Part shown: positions 47,031 through 58,704 of the stretch, piece by piece
Numbering within the stretch: position 1 is the first letter of the stretch
Layout: the number at the start of each line of letters is the position of its first letter
Assembly: GCA_028753945.1 (NCBI GenBank)
Contig: JAPNXP010000011.1
Span: 2,666,001 to 2,730,000 of the forward strand
DNA length: 64,000 bases
Reading direction: 5' to 3'
DNA from: Hexactinellida sp. DTS-2022
Taxonomy: Eukaryota; Porifera; Hexactinellida
Notes under the pieces: model-generated
What the model saw: only the letters and a program-made list of their open reading frames with translations
Database searches by the model: none
What the model was told of the DNA's origin: nothing
Translations under genes and position numbers: made by a program

Positions 47031-49035
47031 TACCGTATTTTTTCGAATAGTAGCCTAGGCGATTATTAATTTTTAGCCCCTCAGGGGGGGGGCGAATATT
47101 GGAGGTAGGCGATTATTGGAGGTAGGCGATTATTAATTTTTTATCCCTCAGGTGGGGGCGATTCTTCAAGGTAAGGATTATTTATTTTATCCGCCCACAA
47201 CTTAATTTTATTTCAGTTGAGCTACTCGTATTCGCTATTAAAAAAATTCATAACTTACTTTAATAAATAACCTAGTATAAACTATCCTCACGTGCTTTTG
47301 TAGCGTTGTATTATGACTTATTCCCAGATTTTAGCATGGATGCGAAATCCCTTAGTACCACCCCTCCCACTAGCTCTCACTGTACCATAAATTCCATAAT
47401 CACAACTCAGGCAAGCCGTCCTAAGTACAAGTCCTACCCAGTAGAAATGAAACTTGAGGCAGTCAAGTATGGTGTGTTAAATAATAAGTCTGATGCTGCT
47501 CGGAAATATAACGTTGATCCAAAACGAATCCGGGAGTGGACGGACAACAAGAGAAAACTAGAGGAAATGATTTCCCACGAAGCAGCAAAATCCTGCAAGA
47601 AGAAACGTCTAAGTGGTGGAGGTCGGAAGCTTGTCAGCGAGACAATGGAAGATATGCTCGTCGAGTGGATTGCAGAGATACGGGGGAAATCTCTACGTGT
47701 GATCAGGAAAATGTTACAAATGAAGGTTACGGAGCTGTTCAATAACAACTCGGACGTGGCGTTAGAGGCTGAATGTGACCGTTTTGAGGCTTCGAATGGC
47801 TGGTTACAAAAATTCTTCATCCGACACCATATCGCACTGAGGAGAAGAACGACATTGGCTCAGAAACTACCAGAGTTACTCATCCCTAAGTTGGAGAAAT
47901 ATATTCTATACGTCCGCTCTATGCGCATCCAGAAAAACTACCTACCTGATGATATTATCGCCATGGACGAGACGGCAGTCTGGCTCGACATGCCAGGTGA
48001 TAATACGGTCGACTTTGTGGGAGTGAAGTCGGTACCAATACGTACCACAGGCCAGGAAAAAATCGTATTACTGTCTGCTTGGCAGCTAAAGCAACTGGGG
48101 AAAAACTGCAACAGACGGTTGTCTTTAAGGGTAAGTGCTTTGTGTCATATTAGATTGTAATAATACGTTCACGACGTATGAAGTTATTTTTACTATAGAA
48201 AAACGCCTGGAACCTCATTTAGAATCATTCAAGGGAGTGAAGGTGGTGATGTCGGTTAACGGGTGGATGAACCAGGACCTTACCAAGGTGTGGTTGAACG
48301 ATGTCCTGGGAACTCTCTCCTTCAGGCATCGTTTCCTCGTAAGGGATAGCTTTCGGTGCCATATCAGCGACGCGACCGAGTCTACAATAAAGAAGTTGAG
48401 TATTGACATGGCAGTCATCCCAAGTGGGTGTACCGGCATCATCCAGGCTCCTGACGTGAGTTGGAACGCTACTTTCAAGGCAAGGATTAGGGAGAAGTGG
48501 GATACTTGGATGGCTCTCGGTGAGAAGACATTCACCAAGGGAGGCAACATGCGCGCACCCACCAGGCTTGACCAACTCACCTGGGTTAAGGAAGTATGGT
48601 GCAGCCTCAATGAAGAGCTCTTGAAGAAAAGTTTCATCATTTGTGCTCTCAATAACCCCTTGGATAATCCGGCTGCTATCTCTGAGATCACTGCCTGAAG
48701 GAAGGTGAGGTCCTTCACTCTTCACTTGGGAAGCTGATTGCTCAGTGTGCTGAGCTCAACGAGAAGAATGGAGATTTGACCTGTCTCAAAATGGATACTC
48801 CTGTGGAAGATGTGGACTTAGAGGAAGAGCCGTTGATTGTGTTAGATAAATAATTGCTTTGTTTGTGCATAAGTAACTTTACTTATATATAATATATACC
48901 TACCTACTATTAGTAATTGATGGACGCGATTATTAGGGGTAGGCGATTATTAATTTTTAGCTACCTCAGGGGGGGGGCTATTATTGGAGGTAGGCGATTA
49001 TTCGAATAGGGGCTACTATTAGAGTATATACGGTA
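47031..49035 (+). mobile_element. pogo/Tigger DNA transposon (2.0 kb)
   Basis: The left end TACCGTATTTTTTCGAATAG and the right end, complement of TACCGTATATACTCTAATAG, are inverted and include the TA target. Subterminal TAGGCGATTATTAATTTTT and GGGGGGG words face each other at both sides (47055-47170, 48925-49010). It encloses one transposase gene with an intron. The MITE at 4794-5060 has the same ends. Confidence 0.85.
47336..48853 (+). pseudogene. Tigger-type transposase, one intron, two frameshifts
   Basis: The protein cuts and pastes the surrounding element. I start at the ATG at 47336 (MDAKSL). The domains in order are: helix-turn-helix YPVEMKLEAVKYGV...ARKYNVDPKRIREW, a CENP-B-like second DNA-binding part (SNGWLQKFFIRHHIALRRRT), and the DDE_1 core with IIAMDETAVW (first Asp), GWMNQDL, LVRDSFRCH (second Asp) and PSGCTGIIQAPDVSWNATFK (third Asp). 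The triad is complete. A frameshift near 48105 comes just before VVFKG. An intron of 68 bp follows (48131 GTAAGT to 48198 ACTATAG), phase 1. A second frameshift near 48690 precedes the acidic tail VEDVDLEEEPLIV. Only two lesions suggest a recently dead copy, or sequencing errors in a live one. Confidence 0.82.
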
Positions 49036-49387
49036 CTAAGAAAATATAAGAGTCCAGTTTTTTTATTTGATTGTAAGCTAAACTATGCTTTATGTTGGCA
49101 TAATTTGCATTGTAATAAATCATTGCGAGTCCAATGGAAACAGTTTTGAGAACATCAGATTTGTGGCTTACCAGTTTAGGTTAAAGGGCGAATATATCGA
49201 GCGGTTTGATAATGAATTTATTTAGTAACTGTTATTTCTTGTTTGAAAAAAATACAAACTGTCATATTATATATTTAACAAACCTTGTAATTTCTAGAAT
49301 TTATTTCAATTCAGCCAAGTGTGTTTGGTTAATTGAAGATTTTCTATAATCTCAAAGAAGGCTATTATTTACAATTCTAGTATTAAG
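49036..49387. other. Unassigned spacer
   Basis: No supported feature. Confidence 0.3.
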
Positions 49388-49493
49388 CAGAGGCGTAGGA
49401 ATCGGCACTGTGGGCACAAATACAAAAGTTCGGAAATGCCGCACCCGTAATTTCCCAGTGCCATACCTTTATACAGGCCTAACTACGCCTCTT
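49388..49493. mobile_element. Short hAT-like MITE (106 bp)
   Basis: CAGAGGCGTAGG and CTACGCCTCT are inverted, with GGCACTG and CAGTGCC inside. No octamer duplication was recognised. Confidence 0.5.
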
Positions 49494-49592
49494 AAATAGG
49501 GGATTTACGCATTAATCATAAGAGATAGGAACTAACCTTTGCGCTTCATGCCACCACATGGATTTCTACATCGCATCAGGTTTCCATTAAAT

Positions 49593-49907
49593 CAGTGGTT
49601 CCCAACCTTTTCCAAAAAAAGTCAGGATATTACTCCCCGATGCAATATTTTTGCTAAAATTACAATGTAGAATTTTGTTATGGAAATAAGTGAAAAACTA
49701 AGTGAAATATAAATAATACTGTCAATGAGAACTGTCAATATAATCAATGCAAGGAATTTTTAATTACTTAGTGATTAAATCATTCAGTGAGACAAAGTAA
49801 TCCATAGAATTTCATTAATATATCTAAGTATACCTATGCGGAATTCCTCCCCGAGGATGGCCAAATTCCTCCCCAGGGAGGAATTCCTCCCAGGTTGGGA
49901 ACCACTG
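49593..49907. mobile_element. hAT MITE, CAGTGGTTCCCAACC ends (315 bp)
   Basis: CAGTGGTTCCCAACCTTTTC to AGGTTGGGAACCACTG, with CATTAAAT exactly duplicated (49585-49592, 49908-49915). Near the right, GGAATTCCTCCC words repeat. Confidence 0.93.
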
Positions 49908-50349
49908 CATTAAATGATGAATAATCATATTTACCATACGTATATGATAATAAATATTACCATTATTATTTTATGGGAAATTCCTCTAGGAATGGGTCAA
50001 GGGTGGGGTGGGATGTTAACAGTTTTGAGTCTTTTGAATTGCTAATTTGCTGGTCAAAATGAATATTTTAAGCGATTGAATAATTACTGTAAATAAATTT
50101 AATACCATCAATGGATTTTGAATTCTCATTTGCATTAGCAGTCAAGTTTTATTTTCCATCCTATTTTTTTACAATTATTTTGACTTGCTACGCCGTAAAA
50201 TGAACAAATTGTTTTTTCTTATGAATTTGTCATCAAAAGTGGGCAATCATAGATGTACCGCATTGCAACAACCCGTGGGAGAAATTATATTCTCTACATG
50301 GATGTATTGAGAATCCTCGGATTAACTTACGTATGTCCTTTATCTAATC
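49908..50349. other. Unassigned spacer
   Basis: No supported feature. Confidence 0.3.
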
Positions 50350-50589
50350 TAGTGCTTGCAATCCCGTGGGCATATTTTCCAATCCCGGGAATGGGATTGA
50401 CCCGATACTCAATCCCGGGATCCCGGGAATCCAGGGATTAAACGTTTCATGTTATATAGTATGGAAAAGCTAGTATAAATGAAATCAACTTTGAAGGACC
50501 ATAACTTAATAAATCTAAATGTTACTTTAATGCTGTATAATGAGTTTAATACTGATAAAAGAGTAAATAATAAATGAGAATAATTAGTT

Positions 50590-52470
50590 TAAGTAGTATT
50601 TATTGAAGATTGATTATTTCGTACGAAGGTATGGTAGTCAAGCGCACCATCACCAAGTCTAGTCCTGAATTTGTTAGATAGGTATGTGAAGAGGAAAATA
50701 CCAGTTCTGCCTCGAAAGAAGTTGGAGGAACAGTGAGTAACATCTGGTAAATCATTTCCAAAAATGTCCTCTTTTTCCGGGCTGCTCAGCGATAGTGAGT
50801 TCAAATTTCAGGATAGATGACAACGTTTTCTTAGGGTGAATCTGTTTGTCCGATACCCTTAGAGATGCGTCAATTGCTACTTGCAGCTTCTTTGCGATAG
50901 GTAAGTCACCTGGATCTGAACTTTGTGAATTCACTTCATTTTCAATATCCCCCAACAAAGTATCTTTATCTTTCGGTAGTATTCTGGAGAGCAAGTCGTT
51001 ACAAAATTATATTATTATTACACCTTATTTTTTCTAGTTGTGCTTGGGGATTATGTAAGCATTGTAAATCACAGAAGCTTCTGTATACCGCTCCTGCACT
51101 ATGCATTGTATAATAGCTTCTCGGATTTTATCATTGAAACTGGAATGAGAACTCTGTAGTTCATCTAAAAAAAATTTGATAGTTGCGTCTGAGGTAATCA
51201 ATTTTTGCGTCACGTCTGCATAATGCCTCAGCTGCCTCTTTGATTGGGCTCAGAGATTGTTTAATTCTTGAGATCTCCGTGAATTCTTGATCGCTAAGGT
51301 GAATCATTTCGTGAAGGTCTAACAACGCTTTCTGAAGGCAACTTAACCTTGACTATTCGCTCAAGCATATTTATTAATGAACTCCATCTAGTCTCGCAAT
51401 CAAGTATCAAATTGAGACTGTTCGGATATTTTCCGTTACATATCGTTGTAATATTTCATTTTTCTTAGGAGAACGTTTAAAGATCTCGACAATCTTACGT
51501 ATTATATTTACTAAATCTAGAATATCATAGCGTAGACAATTCGTATTTTCTTGAGCAGCATCACCTAGGACAATTAATCCATCAATTTCATCATCCTCAT
51601 CCATTATTTCTAAATCATCTTCTTCATCTGTTTCACTCGTACTTGAATGATATGAAAGTTCCTTTGAAATAAGAGATTGTGCATATAATACATCCTTAAT
51701 TACAAGTTGTAGACCATGGGCGTAACATAACTGCTGAAATGGCGATATTATCCGTCCAAGTTTTCTCATCATAGCACAGCCGTCTGTTGTTATTGCTATA
51801 ATATCAGAGTCTAAATCCACTCCAAATTCATTGATTTTCATTGATATCACTTCGGGACATTTTCCGCTGAAAATATTCCTCTGATTCTGATCAATCCAAG
51901 GTTCGAAAAGGATTCTTTGCTATGGATATTAATATTAATATATCTTTTGTTTTTGTAAAGATGTTCATTCATCAAATGTAAGAGTAAACTTTTTATTTTT
52001 ATTTTTCGATTTACGAGTTAGCAAACATCTGGCAACCTTTTGACGTAATTATCAGAGTATTTCATTACTTGTTCTTTTATTCCATTTGCAGATTTCGGTA
52101 GAGAATGGCCAAGAGCAGAAAGAGATTTTCTTGCGTCCGATGAGGTCAAAAAATACAAAATGAGAGGGCATCACAAGCTGTCATTTGGGCTAAAACTGCT
52201 GGAAGACTAGCATCATTAAAATAACGGTCAAGATTTCCAGTAACAGTATCAGGTTTAGGTTTTGTTAGAGTATGGTCAGAATTACTCTCCGATCGATTCC
52301 TTTTTATTAACTAAATTTGATGGATCGTTTTCAAATGGATATGTAATCCTTTAGTTGATCCACCATCACACTTGATTACTTTCATACAGATTTTGCATTC
52401 AGAGAGTTTGCCGCATTCTGATCGTTTGAAATGCTGCCAAATCTCAGCTCCTTCAAATTCTTGAAAAATG
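50590..52470 (-). pseudogene. hAT transposase with BED finger, broken
   Basis: On the minus strand: a BED zinc finger at about 52450-52320 (HFKRSECGKLSECKICMKVI, then LHIHLKTIH, with the C-x2-C and H-x4-H ligands); the RNase-H-like core at about 51850-51300 with ITTDGCAMM (acidic residue), CYAHGLQLVIKDVL, an acidic insert, IIRKIVEIFKRSPKKNEIL and, in another frame, a CETRW-like segment; then IEVNSQSSDPGD-like linker, and the C-terminal dimerisation region as CSSNFFRGRTG and RTRLGDGALDYHTFVRNN. Family knowledge: hAT transposases excise by hairpin formation and make 8-bp duplications, which fits the flanks. Frameshifts and gaps make it inactive. Confidence 0.72.
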
Positions 52471-52491
52471 TTTTCTGCCATTATGTAATAA

Positions 52492-52585
52492 CTAGCGCGC
52501 TTCGCTTGCTAGGTCGCTTCGCGGCAGAACACAATATATATATATATATATACACACATCCAGGCTTGTGTTTTAATAGTATAGA
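52492..52585 (-). mobile_element. 94-bp mini-Helitron, head-to-head with the next one
   Basis: On the minus strand it starts at 52585 with TCTATACTATTAAAACACAA and ends at 52492 with the hairpin CGCGAAGCGACC / AAGCGAAGCGCG and CTAG. Only the two ends remain, each about 45 bp. Confidence 0.82.
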
Positions 52586-52593
52586 TATACGTA

Positions 52594-53104
52594 TCTATAC
52601 TATTAAAACACAAGCCTGGGTGTATATGTGTGTGTATATATATATTTGTTTGTATGTTACGAGTTGATTGAAGAAAGTGGACGGTTTCCAAATGGGATTT
52701 TTGGCATATAGGGGTAACTTTTGGCACCCGCCAACAAGTTGAGGTTTCCACTCAAAATTTCTCACACTTCGACAAGTTATGACGTCATTGTCACATTTCG
52801 AGAACTGTGAAAATTCACTCAGTTGCACATAACTCCTTCCCTTTAAGAGATAAAATCTCAAAATTTAATAGAACATGGACATTAATGATGCGGACACGTT
52901 GGTCACACCAGATTGCCAATATGCTTACTCATTATCGCATGATGACGTAATCATTAAAATTTCATATTGTTAAATTTGACTATTTAGGCCTATTTACGCT
53001 TTATAATCAATATTAGGAGTATATAAAACCAAACACCAACCGCGAATCGATTGGTGTATGGTTGTGTTCTGCCGCGAAGCGACCTAGCAAGCGAAGCGCG
53101 CTAG
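52594..53104 (+). mobile_element. Non-autonomous Helitron (511 bp)
   Basis: Starts TCTATACTATTAAAACACAA and ends CCGCGAAGCGACC, AAGCGAAGCGCG, CTAG, then T. No TSD. The interior matches 14301-14757. Its 5' end is 8 bp (TATACGTA) from the 5' end of the reversed mini-Helitron. It lies between the BED finger part and the right end of the host hAT element. Confidence 0.9.
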
Positions 53105-53637
53105 TTCAATGTAAATCAGATAATGTAGTTATAATTTGTAATATATATTAGCATATTATTATTACAGTACAACAAATATATATATATTGGTTATAATACA
53201 TCACTTCGGATTCTACTGTGATTAATTAATAGAAAACACCTGAAATTATATATGATAATTCTTGTTGAGCATCGTATTTAAGTTCACACATCTAATTATG
53301 AAATCAAAGGATTCGCATTAATGGAACGTGGTTAGCACTTAACAACAACAAATTGATCAGGATTCCTAGTACTTTATTGAATCCCGGGGTTGGTCTTCGA
53401 ATCCCGGGATACAATCTCGGGAGAAATGTAGAGCTCCTGGGATCGTGGGATTGCAAAACCCTAATCTAATCCCTCTTGAGAGAGAATAAATAATCCACGG
53501 CTATTATTTCTCACAATGAATTGGTGGTTATGAAACGAATCTTTTTGAGTGTAATATTACTAAGAAACCCAAGGAAAGAATTTCGAAATCAGGAAGAATG
53601 TTTCTCGACTCAATGCACGAAATCTTTTTTAACAGCC

Positions 53638-54260
53638 TCACAAAGATTTGCAACCCTGAGCAATGCAGATAGTTTCATATGAATCTCGGTATGAACATAT
53701 TTGTAGACAGCTTATTGTAAGAGATAAAAATTCTCGCCATATTACCTGTGGTTGTGTTCCCACTTCATCAGGTTGGTCGAATTGTAAGTTTGCTAGTTCA
53801 TCAAAACGGTTACAGGCCAAAGATTGATAATCTCGCATCGATTGGTCTTCTGTCCATTTGAATTTTCTTGCTGCAAACGGTAGATAAAGCATAAAATTAA
53901 AATAATTTTTATAGGAAGTAGTCAATACCATTTCATTGAGTGATACAATTTCAGGGTTGATCAACTTGCTTATTTCTATAACCGAGTCAATAGTCTCCTT
54001 TGACAAATAAGTACAAAGGGCTGATTTGAAAAAGGATGACCATTATATAATAGAACATTTACGAAACGATTTAATATCTGAAGGGATGACACGATAAAAC
54101 TATGAAATTTAATCGGTCCATATTCACTGCTGACATTCAATATTTTAGCCAAGTTAAACGTGTTTTGAGAATAAATAACTTTGTAGCCGTTTTCAGAAGA
54201 TAAAAGAAGACACGCTGAATATACCAATGTATTGTAATTTAATGAATTTATACGACTCAA
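53638..54260 (-). CDS. Unrecognised candidate exon(s), helical protein
   Basis: Two overlapping minus-strand frames join with one frame change near 54025. The first reads in part SLNYNTLVYSACLLLSSENG, TFNLAKILNVSSEYGPI and QILNRFVNVLLYNG; the second SKETIDSVIEISKLINPEIV, YKNYFNFMLYLPFAARKF and NRFDELANLQFDQPDEVG, ending TQPQ at a donor GTAATA (53745 leftwards). Composition is normal, and the helices suggest an armadillo/HEAT-like protein. YKNYFNFMLYL faintly resembles YNFYNNFTLYL in exon 6 of the THAP gene. I do not recognise a family. It lies upstream of the LATS exons on the same strand, so it could be a neighbouring or nested gene, or decayed. Confidence 0.35.
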
Positions 54261-54849
54261 GTCTCATAGCAACAGAAAGGTCGGAATGTAAATAAAGTAA
54301 ATTCCTCAAGTTGAGGGAGGTTTTGCATTTAATATGGGTATATCATTTTCATAGGTAAACATAAAATAATTTGGGCAGGAAAGTGGTGGAAAATTTTTGA
54401 GGCGAGTCGAAATTTCTTTTTAACTAAAGATTTTTTAAGATAGTTTACCGCAGCAATTCTTTCTTAACCGAATAAGTACTGCCTAAAGAATTTTCATAAA
54501 TTAATAAATTGACACGATTCTTTTAAATTTAAATACAGAATTTTGTTAGTTAATAATTAACATAACACCAATATTTTATGCAAATTGAAAAAAGGATCTA
54601 ATGAATTTTACAAAGAATGGTACCAATAATTATATCTTAGAAATGAACATCATCCGCAAAAATAGGTAAGCTTTACCTTCAAAATTCATCATATAGGTCC
54701 ATAGTAGTCCTTCTAAAATCTCACAATTCAAAAGATTCTAACACCTAATTCAAATGTTACAACAATTATTATTTTAAACTAATATCTTCATGATCCATGA
54801 ATAGCTCAACAAATAAAAGGAATACAATAGACTTCGCGTAACTGGAATC
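54261..54849. other. Unassigned spacer
   Basis: No supported feature. Confidence 0.3.
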
Positions 54850-55116
54850 CAGGGTTGGGTTCAAGTACAATTTACTTAAGTGCTTCTGTAATTAAGTACA
54901 TTTTTTGAGTAATTGTACTTGTACTTAAGTACTTTCACCATTTTTCCGTTGTACTTGTACTTGTATTTAATTACTTTCCTCATTTTTCTAAAGTACTTGC
55001 ACTTGTACTTGAGTACTTGTTACTCGTGACTTTTTTATCATTCAATATATTTCTAACACACATCATTGATGTTCCTCAAATCCCATCTCAAATAAAGTAG
55101 TGTTACTTAATACTTA

Positions 55117-55347
55117 TAGTTAGGGAATTTTAACTCAAAACCTTGAAAAAAATGTTACCAAACAATTTCTACACTAGAGTCTTCATCTGGACCCAAATAA
55201 ACATAGAAAAAATTTTTCTCACGGGTTTGGGCTTGCAACTTTTTTTCTATGTTTATTTGGGTCCAGAAGAAGACTCTAGTGTAGAAATTGTTTGGTAACA
55301 ATTTTTTTCAAGGTTTACCTATAATTTGAGGTAAAATTCCCTAACTA
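55117..55347. mobile_element. Harbinger-like fold-back MITE (231 bp), TTA duplication
   Basis: Two almost perfect inverted arms of about 100 bp: TAGTTAGGGAATTTTA, AAACCTTGAAAAAAAT, TTGTTACC-type, AATTTCTACACTAGAGTCTTC, GGACCCAAATAAACATAGAAAA. TTA lies on both sides (55114-55116, 55348-55350), and the sister copy lacks the insert and one TTA. Perfect arms suggest a young insertion. Confidence 0.85.
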
Positions 55348-55399
55348 TTAGTATATTAGGAATTGTGTTCATGTCAAGGACTACTGCTACTTTCAATTA

Positions 55400-55592
55400 C
55401 AGTCAGGTCTGCTTATTATGAACAAGATTCCGTCTGCTTAATATGAAGATTTATTATTATGAACAAACCCTACGGTACCAATTTAACAACTTACATAGGG
55501 TTTGTATTAAGTTGAGTTCGCTTATTATGAAGTCTCTCTATTATGAACACAATTTTTGGTCCCTTGAATGTTCATAATAAAAGAACCTGACT
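55400..55592. mobile_element. Pogo-like MITE (193 bp)
   Basis: CAGTCAGGTCTGCTTATTATG to the complement of CAGTCAGGTTCTTTTATTATG, TA on both sides. CTTATTATGAA words repeat within. It is absent from the sister element at 2072-2653. Confidence 0.85.
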
Positions 55593-55839
55593 GTAATTAG
55601 ATTTGGATGATACTATATAAACTATGTATTTATCAATTTCTATTATTAGTACGAGAGATTTATCATAAGAGCTTGGGAAGTACTTGTACTTGTACTTAAG
55701 TATTTTCGTAATTTTTTAATTGTACTTGTACTTAAGTACTTTAAGTTTACCTGTACTTGTACTTGTATTGTACTTGAATATCTGAAAAGTAGTAGTACTT
55801 GTACTTAAGTACTTTCAAATGTACTTGAACCCAACCCTG

Positions 55840-56448
55840 CTGGAATCGCAGGTTATTTGGGTCAACTGCTTAATATTATCATTTTATTCAGAAACAGAAT
55901 CATAAGTTAATATTATTCAGTTAATTGGGCTCTCAGATAAATCAGGGAAAGTATATAAAGCAGTGGGTCCCAAATTTTGTGCTGGCAGCAGCCTATTACA
56001 ACATATACGTGTCAATTTAACTTAATACGTTGTTGAAATTAGTCATATATACATTCATTTTGAGACAAACAAAAAAAATCAAGATAGCTATTAGAATGAC
56101 ACGCAGTAAATAAAATTATAGTACTCCAGTACAAAATGTAACGACTATTGTCGATGTACTGTATAATAATAAATAATTATTACATTAACAAATTTAACAG
56201 TCTCTCTCTAAATAGCATAACTACAGCTGTCATATGAATCTGAGCAAAATGGAAAACCTGAACTCTCAAATCGCCAAATATCCCAGAGATGGCCATGGAC
56301 CTGAAGCACACCAGTGGATGTGCCTCTGAACAAATATGTCATTTCAAGTATTAGTATAAAAAAATAAAAATACAGTATTAATTAAATTTATTCAAAATAA
56401 ATATTGCAAATAATAAAAAAGCGAAGAAATACTGTGATCAGTTTAATA
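55840..56448. other. Unassigned spacer
   Basis: No supported feature. Confidence 0.3.
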
Positions 56449-56605
56449 CAGTAGATGTCGGATATAAGCACACCGGTTATAAGAACATATCGGATATAAG
56501 CACACTAGGTTGGGAAACGGTTGTCATATACCCTGTATAATTTATGTCGGTTATAAGCACATCAAGTGCAGTTCCCGACGATGTGTTTATAACCGGCATC
56601 CACTG
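56449..56605. mobile_element. Pogo-like MITE (157 bp)
   Basis: CAGTAGATGTCGGATATAAG to TTATAACCGGCATCCACTG, TA on both sides. It is a shorter, reversed relative of 7046-7251 with fewer internal units. Confidence 0.82.
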
Positions 56606-58704
56606 TAGTAAGTCTGGGGTACCCCTTCAAGAGCATGGAAGCACAAGTGCAATGACAGGTCAGTGTAGAATTGTTACTGAGCCGACTACTAACAGTGGGA
56701 TAGCACATAAATAATTGGTTTGGTTTGTTGCTTTTTTAATCCCTATTCTCTCCAAAGAACATAAGAAAAAAATCAGGATGGATGTCTTATGTCTCATTGA
56801 TAAATGTATTTTGACAAGTTTATACGCATATGTAATTTCATAACAGGAATAATGTAGAGTAAAGTGAAAAATGGTCAATGTATAATAGAGGATCGAAGTT
56901 TACACTTTCCAAGGAAAAAGAATTCAAATAGGGCTTAGTTTGAGTCATAATTGAGCAGATAATTTCCTTTGTTTCAACTGAAAGTGTGTAATCGAATACT
57001 ACTGCATTAACTAGTGATATTTATATAATTATAGAAATATAGTGATTCACTCAGAAACGCTTTGAATAATTTATAGGGGTTGTTGAGTCCACTGAATTCA
57101 AACATTGTGCTCGAATGGATTTTAAAAGAATTTAAGAATTCTAAATAGTAATTTAAAAAAAACTTCACATCGAAATAGATGAAAAAAATAATGCAAACAA
57201 GTCATCAACGCATCAAGGTATCAAGAACAATTTGTTAATTGGTCCGAGTCACAAGGAATGGTAGATAAATTTGAAGTTTGTTTCTATTATAAACGATCTT
57301 GAGTTTAATGCCATTCATTCATTATGTATTGATAATAAATTATATTATTAGTGATTTATTTTAGCAATGTGATCCACGGTTGGTTGAGTTGAGTCAACAA
57401 ATTCCTTATATTATATTATTTTGTCAATCCATTGTATAGTAATACTAGAATTAAATAGAAGCCAGCTGGAATTTATAAGTTAAATCAATATAATTTTCGC
57501 GAGTTGAATCAATAGAGCAAGACCACTTTGACTCTTCTGGAGATCACTCACATGGGGGTGACGAAGCAAAGAAATTGACCCATAATCGTTTTATTCGGCC
57601 ACTTTATATATATAATTATCACAATTTTGACGTCATATGACTGGATTTTTTAATTTTTGTATAGTCGAAGTGGTAAATTTAGGTCTATTACCGAGATTTA
57701 CATGGAGACATACTACATAGCGAGTTAAAAGGTTATTGTATGTATATAGGATGAGATATGCTTCAAATGATGTAAAAAAATAGTATAAAGAAGGGACCTC
57801 CCATGGTGACAAATGACGTAAGAATCTTCAAAAGGTTATTACATTAAAAGTAGTCTCGATTGAGTTGAAATTTTCAGTGCAGCTACTACTTATTGCATAC
57901 TGTTCAAAAATACTCTAATCTCAATTTATCAAATGTTCAGAGAGGGGCCTTAATTTTTCAAAATGATAGCCGGAGGCCCTTTGAATTTGTCGCTATAAAA
58001 AAGTTTGCCCAAACTTTCCAGAGCGGCATGGGAGCTTAAATCGCGAGTTATATCCTAAAGTATCAGAATCAGGGATAAAACTAAACTAGCCAGAGGTTGG
58101 TCACGGAACCTTAATTTTTGACCCCACTATTAAATCAATATAATTATTACAAGTTAAAACAATGGAAATTGATTTAACACTTTTACAGAAATTGAAGTGT
58201 GAGTAAACAAAGAAATTTTAACCCCCATTAATGGCAGAAATTAAACCCTTTATTGAAAATTTTCTTCAGCCATCAGACGCAGAATTATTAGTCAGGTCGC
58301 TTAACATCGATTTCGCGAAACGCTGGACAAAAGCACCAAATTTTTTATACTTAATCTTTATGACCCTGGCATCAAATTTTTCCGCGGCCCCTCGACGAAC
58401 GGGTACATTTTCGTTGTTATCTTGGACCTTTAAAATTGCGGCTCTCTACTAAATCGCCGGTATTACCCCGAACAGCAACTTTCCAAAATCAACTTTGGTT
58501 TACTTTTAAAGACCAGATTCGTTGTCCACATGAAATTCCCCGTAGATTAAGGGGTCACTTGCCCATAGTTTATCCCTAGTAACGCAATAATATCTCAGGA
58601 ATGTGACAACATTCCTTTCTCAAAATTTGTCCTAAACCTATCGAGTGACCCCTTGTTCGACTCCCAACAGCTATCTGAGTCTAGTTATAAACATAGTGAC
58701 ACTC
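56606..58704. repeat. Dispersed repeat (also at 15.0-15.7 kb), otherwise unassigned
   Basis: At 57190-57510 and again at 58125-58210 words shared with 15100-15700 appear in order. The segment 57515-58125 between them looks like an insertion in this copy. The small frame at 58231-58452 has no motif and is not called. Confidence 0.4.

Larger units (their letters stand above)
50350..53463 (-). mobile_element. Full-length hAT transposon with decayed transposase (3.1 kb)
   Basis: The left end TAGTGCTTGCAATCCCGTGG and the right end, complement of TAGGGTTTTGCAATCCCACG, are inverted. ATCTAATC is duplicated exactly on both sides (50342-50349, 53464-53471). Subterminal AATCCCGGGAT words crowd both ends. 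The coding strand is minus, and two Helitrons sit inside at 52492-53104. Confidence 0.88.
54850..55839. mobile_element. hAT non-autonomous element with GTACTTG arrays and two insertions (990 bp)
   Basis: CAGGGTTGGGTTCAAGTAC to GTACTTGAACCCAACCCTG, with CTGGAATC duplicated exactly (54842-54849, 55840-55847). It is the same family as 2072-2653 in reverse. The extra length is two clean insertions, listed next. Comparison with the empty sister copy fixes their boundaries. Confidence 0.93.

Noticed and set aside
48215..48725. Long minus-strand frames opposite the Tigger gene
   Set aside because: They are shadows of the plus-strand transposase, which has the catalytic motifs.
58231..58452. Small open frame on the plus strand
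   Set aside because: No motif, no splice context, length expected by chance.
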